DNA of 23,756 nucleotides from assembly GCA_000695325.1 (NCBI GenBank), contig AVPN01018787.1:4439-28194 (forward strand), given 5' to 3'. The notes beneath the pieces were generated by a model. That model did not search any database. It saw only the letters and a list, made by a program, of their open reading frames with translations, and had not been told where the DNA came from. This stretch comes from Pleurobrachia bachei. Its lineage: Eukaryota > Ctenophora > Tentaculata > Cydippida > Pleurobrachiidae. Made by a program: the position numbers and the translations under genes. Positions 1-10,200 of this stretch are shown here, piece after piece; positions within the stretch are counted from its first letter, which is position 1, and the number at the start of each line of letters is the position of its first letter.

Positions 1-825
1 CCATAGCAAGAATTCGATGGATTACTAGTGGATCGTCAAATTATCAACAATGATGTTACCTGATCAGACTGCTATCACCAAGAGAGCACAGCTGACCCTC
101 ACAACCCTCAGGACCCCATTCTGTCGCCCTAACAGGGCTACCCTCATGGGCATCTAACCCTGATATCCTCTCTAGTTGGGGCTCCTCCTTGGAACCTGCC
201 AGCCGCCATACTGTCGCACCCGACACCAGATTTACCTAGAAAATGGGGAATTAGATAGTTGGTACGATAAAATGAAAATTCTTAGAGAGGAAGGGTCCTT
301 TCCTCTACCTCCCTTCAATCGACACTTCTATCGCCAATTAACGGAACTTCTAACCTGGTCAGCGACATGTGAGTGGCATGTAGAGATGAGATCCCGTGTG
401 GAGGGGCAGCTGGCGATGTGCCATATTTCTCCCTCAGGGTGAGGGTAACTGATGTCCCCCAACTCTCCGTACTCTTCATCCAGCTCGTATAGGTGCACCT
501 GAGGGGATGATAATTAGGACTAATTACCATGGGGATTGGGGCAGGGATAAAAGTGAATAAACTTCGGAAGAACGGAGAAGTGTTCGAGTCTGATTGGCTG
601 AGCGATGAGGAACACATGGGAAGGGAGGGCGGGGGATTGGGGCAAATTTCTTGTGAAGCTAAAAAGGGGATAAGGGCTGAAAAAGAAGGGAGACCTTACC
701 ACATTATCATTTTTCATTGACTGTGTTCCGACGAGGAAGGATACCACATCCTGTTCTCCCTCCAGAGGACAGACAACCCTACACCGATGCTCTATTCCAT
801 GAATCTTGGGCAGGATATTATCCAT
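1..825 (-). CDS. EIPR1: EIPR1 (EARP/GARP complex-interacting protein 1, TSSC1-like), 5' part, gene runs off the left edge
   Basis: WD40-repeat adaptor that binds the EARP and GARP tethering complexes and acts in endosomal recycling and dense-core vesicle sorting. Three exons are visible: 825-700, 498-355 and 235-60, giving 148 residues plus two bases. The donor at 59 opens an intron that leaves the window. Exon 1 carries FLVGTQSMKNDN, close to FLVGTQSLKYDN of the human protein. Exon 2 carries GEIWHIASCP (human GEIWHISASP). Exon 3 carries GATVWRL and a THEWGP-like segment (seen: RATEWGPEG) that match the human CAAVWRM and VVWEPMG blocks. Phases agree at each junction (0, 0, then 2). The start at 825 matches the family's N-terminus and lies 6 bases after a candidate 3' splice site (AG at 833-832). 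The remaining WD repeats lie outside the window. The identification rests on remembered human sequence and is strong. Confidence 0.9.
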
Positions 826-1261
826 GGAGAGCTATAATTGGAGGAGACATTGGGTAGTATTGGAAAATATTGGTTACAATAGAAGGAAGTAATGTGTGTC
901 TATTCTGTAGAGGTAAGAGAGAATCAGAGCGTAAGAGAGAGGAGAGGTGAGTTAGAAAACGAGATCGGGTTTTAAATGAAAACTAAACCATTATCTCTCG
1001 TAATATCTGAAAGAGCTGTTAGAGCTCACAACATACCACACAGACATAATAACAAAAATAACCCTTAGAATAGAATATTATATTAATCTATATAATTATG
1101 TATGAGGTAAAATCAAATTAAAATAACACGCAAAAACTCTTGTCATACTTGTTTAAATACTACGTAACTATGACAACCAGAATCTTGGTTACCATGGTAA
1201 TCACGGGTAGCAATTATGATCATTTTACATACGTCCCTGTACATTCTAATTAACACCCTAA
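826..1261. other. Intergenic region between UGGT 3' end and EIPR1 start
   Basis: These 436 bases are AT-rich and contain no convincing reading frame. They must hold the UGGT 3' UTR and any EIPR1 upstream signal. I see no canonical AATAAA on the minus strand here. GTTACCATGGTAAT at 1188-1201 is close to the RFX X-box consensus (GTNRCC, two bases, RGYAAC), with one mismatch in the second half. Confidence 0.6.
832..850 (-). promoter_or_regulatory. Candidate 3' splice site just before the EIPR1 start codon
   Basis: On the minus strand a pyrimidine-containing stretch ends in TATAG, with AG at 833-832 and only 6 bases to the ATG at 825. It fits a trans-splice acceptor or the end of a 5'-UTR intron. 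It is inferred from sequence only. Confidence 0.4.
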
Positions 1262-4200
1262 TTAAAGTTCTGAATGTGTGTCCTTCTTTGGAGTTGGCTT
1301 ATCTTTTTCCGTTTTGACTTGAGAACTTGAGGCAGCTGAAAATTTAGGGATTAGTAAGATGTACTTATGATGAAATTAATTGATCAGGAAATTAAAGATA
1401 GAACTGAAGAATTATCATTTTAGTTACCTTTTTCTAAGATCTCCTTCTGTTTCCTATCATACTGTCTCCACTCTGGTGCTATTCTCATTGCCCGATCCAA
1501 CTTGGGTTCTTTCGTTTGAGGATTATTACACTATGGTGGGGGGGGGGAGAAACTTGTTTATTTAGAGAACTACAATTACACTATGGTGGGGGAGAGAGAA
1601 ACTTGTTAATTTTAGAGAATCAAGCTGTATATTTGGGTCCTAACGTAGGGCCAAGCTGCCGTCACACAGCTTCTAAACTATCTAGCCAAACTCGGGAATA
1701 TGTCATCCTTAATTCATCTATGCTATTTTTCTCGCACTCACCAGATCAATGGTTTTAGCGGTAGCTTTGCTGGAATCTGAGCACCACGTCTCACACCACA
1801 GCCATTCCTGGGGCAGTGACTTAATGGGAACCTGGTGGATCATATTGTTCGGCAGGTCCTGGTCCAGGTTGGCTAATGAGTTGGGGTCCTGACTGAGACC
1901 CTGGTGGAAAAGAAAGAGGGTTAGATCAGATAATGAAGGTTTCAAGGCTTTTCAAAATTCTCAATGCAATTTTAAAATTGGAAGAAAGTTTCGAATCCGT
2001 CATAAGTCCATTATAGAGACTGGAGACGCCAATTAATTGATTAATCACCAATTACCTGGTATTGTCCTCTGAGCCGATCCCCCGCACTAATCATTCTGAA
2101 CCTCTGTAGATCTACTACATACAGAGCACTAATGTGGTACGCCCTACCCATCAGGTGATTCCTCCAGTACCTACAGGTAAAGTTGGAATTCAACACTTAA
2201 TTGGTGAGAAAGGGGCGGAGACAAGAAGACACCTGATTACTCTCTCACTAGACAGTATAAGTACATCACTAGTCTAAAGTCACTTCCACCAGATATATTC
2301 CACCCCTCATAAAGTTCCTGCTACTAACCCCTGTTTCCAGAATCGGAACCCGTCCATCTCGGGTCTGTCATCGCAGAAGGGGGTGTATCCGTAGGGAGCC
2401 CCACCCAGATCCAAATCTACCAGCTCCTTCATGTCAGCACGGACTATCTGGTCAGCATCTGTGGGGGGGGAGGGGAGGGGTCAATTGATTGGGGAGGGGA
2501 GTGTAAAGTGCGAAAATATCGGGATGTGATAGAGGGCACAGTGTCGGGATACGGGACATACCGACAAAGATGATTTTCTTGAGGTTCATAGGGAAGAGTA
2601 CATCCAGGAAGAGGATCTTATACCCCCAGATAATCCTCTGTTTCTCAGACTGTGCAGTCAGCCAGCTTGGCCACTGGTACTGCACAAACTCAACCTCGCA
2701 TCCGAGAGCGCTGGCAAGCGCTGGGATGGAGTTGATGAACTTGGGAGAGAGGTAGTTTTTAAGGAACCAAAACTTGACTGGGTTCTTGGTGTGGGCCAAC
2801 ACTGATTGCATCATTACCCTGGAGAGTAATTAGTGTTAATTAGGCAATGGAATTAATTGGGAATTAATTAGACGTATGAATTTAAATGTATCACTCATGA
2901 GCACGAGATTGCATAACTATTTTCTTCGCAAAACAATATAATAACTACTAATTACTCAGTTGATTAACTGCTAATTAACTGCTAATTAACTGCTAATTAC
3001 TCACCCCAACATCCGTTCATAAAGATGTCCCGATGCAACGGAGAAGATGTGGATTGTTTCGTTTGTACTGCTCACTTTACCACCACTACTAGCACTGTCC
3101 CCTCCGACGAGACTGAGGGATGGGTGATGGGGCATGTTACAGTTCTCAGAACAGTTTTACTTTTATTTTTTGTGCCTTCTCTTGGTGGGGGTTGCGTAGT
3201 TGGGAAAAGTGGGATATAGCGAAGGAAGTTATAATATAGATGAATATTGTTAGGTTGCCGGGGAGAAACTTCTAAGCCGAGCTGAAGCATGCAGGTGCGG
3301 AGGGAATGCTTTTATTTTAAAAAGTGAACGGTGAATATTACACCATTCCGCTTCTGCGGAATGGAGAATGCTGCGGGAAATGCTGGTTTAGTGGTTATTG
3401 GAAAAAGGGAATAATGTTTTGTGGAAGAAGGGGGATCCAGCATGGGAGAATATAATGCTGGAGTGAACACGTACAATTCTACCGTGGAGGAAAACATCCT
3501 GAAATTAAGAAATCAAATTGTACTAATCACTGAGAATTATATTTTTGGAGGTTTTTTAGTTTGGGCTACACTCTACATTTAAACAGGGGTTGTGTTAATC
3601 CTTACTTTTTAAGTGAACTCCAAATACCACCATCACCATCCCCACTCTCTCCTGCTTCAGCAGGGGGCTTCTGCTGTTGTTCATTTTCAGCAGAGATACT
3701 TCTGTCATGCATTCCTGGCTTCTTTGTAGCCTGGTGGGAATTGGAGTTATAAGAACGAGAGAACAAGTTGTATTTTCCCTTTATTAGAAAGAATCTTCAC
3801 GGTAATAAACTAGTGTAGTAACAGGAACTGACTTCCAAATAACGGTATACATTAGGTTTATATCACCCCAACAGCAGGAACCGACCCGACCTAGTAAACA
3901 ACCAATGAGAACTCGTTATTTAGGTCACGTGACTGGGTATCAACCAATCAGGTACCAGTATTTCCTGCACCCCATACTCACATCGACAGTGATAAAAGTG
4001 CTGGTAAGATCTCCCACAGTAATAGTAACATCACCAGTACCCTCATTTAGATCACCAGGCCCATCAACACCCGTTATCTGATATATCTCCCTGCTGGGAC
4101 CCTCACGGAGAGAGAGTCTCCACACGCCTGGCCCAGCTTTCAGTTGGAAGTATCCCTGGAAAGGCAGTGGTTAGAATAGCAGATCTAATATGTTTTGAGA

Positions 4201-7200
4201 TACCTACAATACATAATTGAATTCTCTGCTTTGCTTCCATTCTATCTCTCTCCTCCGCTTTATTTTGCACATCTCTCTCTTTCTCTCGTTTTGCACATAC
4301 CAGATTTGCCATAACAATGGTATCATGTCTCCTCTCCCCTGACACCAGATCATACTGAAGACCCTTGGTGGGATTATTGTAACGTAGGGGGTCGTGGGAG
4401 TGCCCTTCAATTACTAGGTAATCAAGGGTATACTCAGCGTGCACTCCTGGAAGTGGGTTGTTGTCATGGTAATCGGAATGTGTAACAATGGTTACTGAAC
4501 CATGATCCATGTGTAACCATGATTATTGAAATGTGTAACTATGGTTAGTGAAATGTGTAACAATGGTTACTGAAATGTGAACCATGGAAGAGCTTCTTCC
4601 ATCGTTAAACTAATATGTATCCCTTCCGAAGAAGCTTATTGAAAGGATACATATTGGTTGAATTTTGTGATGGCTACTGCATAACCTGGTAACCAAAATA
4701 GGTAACCATAGCAACCATGACAAATCAGGGAGGAAGTGTTTAACTCACCATCCTTGACATCATTTAGTCGGATATTATCAAGATCATGGGGGCTGTTAGT
4801 GGAAGCCACCATCCAATTAACAGGAGTGGAGAGGGACATAGTCAGGAGAAGATGGGGTAGGAGGTCAGTGAAATGTGATCCAACCTCTGCGATCTCACCC
4901 GTCTCTTTGTCAAACCGGAGTTCCGGCTCCAGGACGTACCGGTAGAAACGTTGTACTGGGATCTCCGATAGTTTTTCTGAGAGGGAGTGAGGAGGTGTCA
5001 GACCTATATAATTATATGGTAGTATTATACCGGTGTTGGAACTCGGAGCACCGTATGAACTGTGATAATGTATGGTAGTTTTAGCACGGGTGTCTGTAGA
5101 TATATTTGCAGGACAGTAATATCCATGGGTATGTCTGAGAGTCGAGACACAGAGAGAATATTTCGAATATGTGTGTTGGTTTGTTCATTTCAGTGATTAG
5201 AGGTTGAGCGAGCGAGAACAAGAGAGATAGACATGGAAAGAAAGAAGAGAAGCAAGCAATAAACACACCCTCAAATACTAACATGGACTCGTGTGGTTGT
5301 GCACGCGTCCCACAACCGACAATAGAAACACACGTACGGACAAAGAGGACAACAAACTATGTTTGTTTGTTTGTCAGTTATCTTTCAAGCAAACAGACCA
5401 ATAGCCATACCGAGTCGGTATTACCGATCGACAAATTGACAGACCAATTGACAGACCAACAAACAAACTGATAACTTACCGATTGGATTTAGGAAGATGG
5501 TAAGGCTGATAAGTTTCGCCTGGTGAAGAACTGCTAGAATCTGACTGATCTGCTGGGCTCCCTTACTAAGAGGATCCAAAACTGCCTCAACCTGACATGG
5601 AAGGGCTATTAGTTCGGGTTATTTAAATCGAATGTTCAATGTTCATCTTCTGTATTTGCAAAAATTGGGCTAGGTTATCCATCTTCCTCTGAGCTGCATC
5701 TGGACCTCAGATTCTAATCTGGATCACCAAATATCCTAACCTGAAAGGGCCCTTCACCGGGAATCTTCACAGCGGAGTGTTCAGTTTTCAATTCCGGGAA
5801 AGAGATCCTCTTTGTAGCTTCTTCCTGAACTCTCAGAATAGAAGCAGCCCTCATTATCGTATCTGATTCAGCGGTACTGCCCAATATCTCTGCTATCTTG
5901 TCTGAGGAGGGTTGGTTCCTAGTAGTCCAATAAATGGTTGGTTATGCGGGGTTATGCGGTGAGCGAGAAACACAGGAAGTCTTGCTCTCACGGTCTAGAC
6001 TCTAGATTTCCTGGTTATTTTGAGAAATATCTGTCTAGACCGTTAGATTAAAGTTAACTCAGAATCAAAGGACCTAGCACTTTTAGACCGGGGAGTTAGA
6101 CTCCTTGAATCGCATCACTAACAAACAAAACCTACCAGCTCCAAGTCGTAGTTCAATTGTTTCCAGTAGGATCAAGTCTTGACCCGTAATGGGGGAGGAT
6201 GGGGTAACAACACGACCATTACAGAGAATAGCTGATGATGTAGCATGTAGGATAACACGTGCTACTTCAGAGTGGGACCTGAAGAGGTGGGATTAGAGGA
6301 GAAGTTCACTTCTACATCCCATAGGTGTACTTCTAGATCTCATAGGTCTACTTCTAGATTCCATAAACAAAAGCCGAGCTTTTGGGGTGAAATTTTGAGG
6401 TAAAAAAGTCGGAACAAGAAAGTCAAAAGGGAGAGATCTACTGAATCTAGATATCATCCACTTACTTGACAAGTTCGGCGAAAGCAGCTCGATCTCCATT
6501 TCCGCTAGCCTGCTGAACTGCTTCCCTCAGCTTCTCGACATCTCTCTCCCCGCCAGAGAGGGCGGAGTATAGGGCGAAACTCGCATCAGTATCAGCGGCG
6601 AAGATGAATGAGACTCTTGTCTTTGTCAACTGAAGATGGGATACATTTTAGGATATTTGAGGTAGAAAAACTCTGGGCTAAATTGTTGAGGATCGGGAAC
6701 TCCTACCTTGCTCAAAGAGTCCAGGACAGTAGTCAGTAGGCCATCTGAGTCTCCCCCAGCAATGATTGTCATGGAAACAGGCAGACTCTGATCTCCACCC
6801 AACCAGATAGAATATCGGAGTAGCTCGTCAAACTTCTCATAAAGTTCATCTGATGGAGTATGTAGTTCTTTATTTCTCTATTAGATTTATTTATTTCTCG
6901 ACGCACATGTTTAATCATGTTTGGCTTTCTTGGAAATGGCTTTTTAATCGAAAGTTTTACTTCCACATCAGACTGAGTTGACACTTGACATCTCTTTCAG
7001 ACCACACGATTGGTTGCCTAGCTCAACCCTCGTTTTGCGAGCTCCGATTGGTGAGGCCGCTAGGCCATTCATGCGTCAGAGTCTAGCTAGGCAAGCGAGA
7101 AGTTGTGTTGTTCATTCTGGATTTTAGATCACAGAGTGGGCATCGGGCAAGCTCTGCGCGAGGGTCTCCCACATTGTAACATACCAATTGCAAGGTTGGA

Positions 7201-10200
7201 TAAGGTGACGGTGTATCCCTTGTTCTGATCCAGTATATCAGGGTTATATCTGGATACAATGCTCTCACTACTCATCCACCAATCAAGAAGATCCATACCA
7301 TCCCGTACCTGCATGGGTGGAGGGTTTATTATAGACCAGGAACTGACCGAAACAAGTAAACAACCAATCAGAACTCGTCAGTTAGGTCACGTGACTGGTT
7401 ATCAGCCAATCAGGGACCAGTCATTAGTATTTCCTGATTCGGTCGGTTCCTGTTTAATATACATACTTAGAAAGATTTTGCAGCTCTATACTATAAATCA
7501 TTCAAAATTCGGACGATTTTGGTTGAATTATGTAATGTCACTGCATGGGGGCTGTAATTACAAAATCTGACATCATTCAGTCGAAATCGTCTGAACCATG
7601 ATTGATTGCACCACTTTTTACTAATAGTAATTCCTGGTTAAACCAACTCTAACATCAGTTCAAGCTAGCATCTACCTCTCCAATGTAAGAAGAGAAAACT
7701 AATAACTATACCTCTCCCATGTAGACGGCACGTTGCAGTTTGGGAAGTTGGTTTTGTAGGGTGTTCAAGAGAGATTCCTCAATACCCTCCAGGTTGTCCA
7801 ACACAACACCATTCACTATCACACTGTTGGGTGATACACCTGGACAATGGAGTGTTGAGTTCATGAATTGTAACTTAGCTCGACCCTCTCTCACTTTGCT
7901 CCGTAAAGTAAAGGTTGAAACACAGTGAAACATACAAAGCTCTGTTGTTAGAAAATCATGTCATACTGTATCGTGATCATGATGATGTTTCTATCCATAC
8001 CTGACATTTCGATAAAGTTATTTCCAGCATCTAAAAGAGCACTGTTATCTGCCAAAAACTGATCGTTTATCTTCACACTTGCTGATTCTGATAACTCTGA
8101 TTTGATTGTGGCTTCTGTAATACCATCCTCAGCTAACTGGAAGCATTAGGATTATATTAGGAGAAGGAAATACTGCAAATTGGGGGTTTAAAAAATCGAT
8201 TTGCATCTGAAACACTTCATGTGCAACATCTACTTCCGTGACACCCTAGTCCCTACCCTGAACCAAAGACACAGGTCACCCGATCATTGACAGTGTCTTA
8301 CCTCAGTGATAAACTCTCTCAGCACAGGACTGTCAGTGGAACTAGGACGAAGGTGGTTAACAGCTGCACCATACAAAACATCGATCGGTTCAGAACCAGT
8401 TACCACAAAACCTGGTGAAGAAAAGGTGAAGAGGGAGTGAGAAAAGGAATAGCCGGAAGCGGTTAGATAGAGGCAAGAGTCATAATTTTGGAAGGGGGAC
8501 TAATTATCACGCTCTATTTGACTCAAGTTACCTATTCTAACGGGAGTACTATTCTCCAACAACAGTGCCGCCAGTCTAAACAGAACCCCGCTCCTCGGAT
8601 CGCTTGGCTTCACAACCATCACCACATTGTTAATATTCCTCCGGAGGTGTTTCAGCATTCCCGGGTAACTGGGACGAAGAAGTTCGTGGAGATCTCGGGG
8701 CCAGTGGTGGTAGTCCCTGTCTCTCTCGAGGTTGTTGATGTAGAGGACAGCTGAGAGGAGGAGAGAGGTTCGAACAAAGACACAGTCAACTGTTCATTTA
8801 CTGTTTGTTCACACATGATAGTTCCAACAAAGGATTAAACAACAAGTTTGGTACAATTTAGCAATGTTCGATTAAATTGTTGATACTACGCGAGACACAA
8901 TCTTATGATCACATTATGTCTCGCGTAGTATCTAATCAACAATGTGAGAATCTCATTACCGTTCCCTTACTTACCAGGATCTCGCATATCAATTCCGTAT
9001 TTGATACCCTTCTTATAAAGGTCTGATTTCAGCAAATTATTAACTTCAGAGAAGCCAACGTCTTTTAGAGAACTAAGTCCACCCACTGTTTTGGCTTCTG
9101 ATTTGAGCTTCTTCAGCAGACTAACGGAGAAAATATGGTTAGAAACAAAGTAAGTAGTATCCAAATCCAATCCATTTCATCCAGCGGTATTTCAATTTGT
9201 ATGCCTATTATCTAATCTCTATGCCCAAAATGTTTAGTCAGGTGTGGGGCGAGGTACTGTGTGTGTTACCTAAAAGGATCAGCGTTCTCCAGGTCAATTA
9301 GCATCCCATTTAGTAGCAGGACACTGTCCCCCTCCTTAACATTGTATCGCTGTAGTACCTCCTGGTTCTGAAGAATAGTGAACATGGGTTAGATTATTAT
9401 GACTTGAATATAACAACTTTGAATGATATTTGCATCCTCACTTGACTAGCTCAGAATTCAGATCCTGTTAAAGAAGGTTCTAAATCACCCTCTTTATACC
9501 TCTTTGATTTCCTTCCTAAGTTCAGGTGTCACGGCTGTTCTGCTGAGGCTTCTAGCCAGAGAGGGAAGATTCTGAGAGTACTTGGCAAGGACAGCTAGGG
9601 GCTCCTCTCCCGGGGCAGACACCACTTTCTGGGCAGCCTGCATACCTGGATGGAGGGGAATATGTGAGGGGAGAATGTACAACGGGAACAATGTTAAATA
9701 AACAAAACAAAAGGGGAGAAATACCAACCTAGTTCAGAAATCTGCCAAGCTTTCAAAGGTTTCATCGCATCTTTAGCATCAACTAGAAACTCTTTCAGTT
9801 TGTTCAGGTCAGCCACACTATCAGGATACTTCTCTCGGAGGAAACCGAATCTGAACCCTTCAAATTCGTCTTCTCCTCCTGACTTTGAGGCTGCACCGTC
9901 ATCCTCTATCTGGGAGAAAATTTGGGAGTTAGTTCGGGGTTCGGGGGCGCGATTGAGAGAGAGGGAGTCGGAGCTGTATAGATCAACTTTGTTTTGTCCC
10001 CTGAGGAGCGAAGAGTAAGTACAACAGTAAGGTCACAATTGCAATGTGGACATCACACTTACTTTACTATCATCGACAGTAGTGTACTCAGTGCTCTTTA
10101 CAGCCAGCTCAACACCATATCCACTCAGTGTCACCTTCCCATCACCAGTAAAGTAACAATAATGTCTGAACACATACGCCACCTCACCCCGATCTGCTCG

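Noticed and set aside
1428-1530. UGGT ending at the stop just after this exon (C-terminus EKGN)
   Set aside because: A good donor (GGTAACT) lies there, and splicing in phase to 1335 gives an ER retrieval-type end, as the family requires.
4103-4510. Longer minus-strand reading through UGGT exon 20 into introns
   Set aside because: Only 4446-4301 matches UGGT. Both ends have good splice signals, and the rest is read-through.
4478-4587. CRISPR-like regular repeats
   Set aside because: Units are adjacent with no unique spacers, and the surroundings are an intron of an animal gene.
7337-7452. tRNA-derived SINE
   Set aside because: No A or B box or tRNA-like fold is visible; the ends are inverted repeats and there is no tail.
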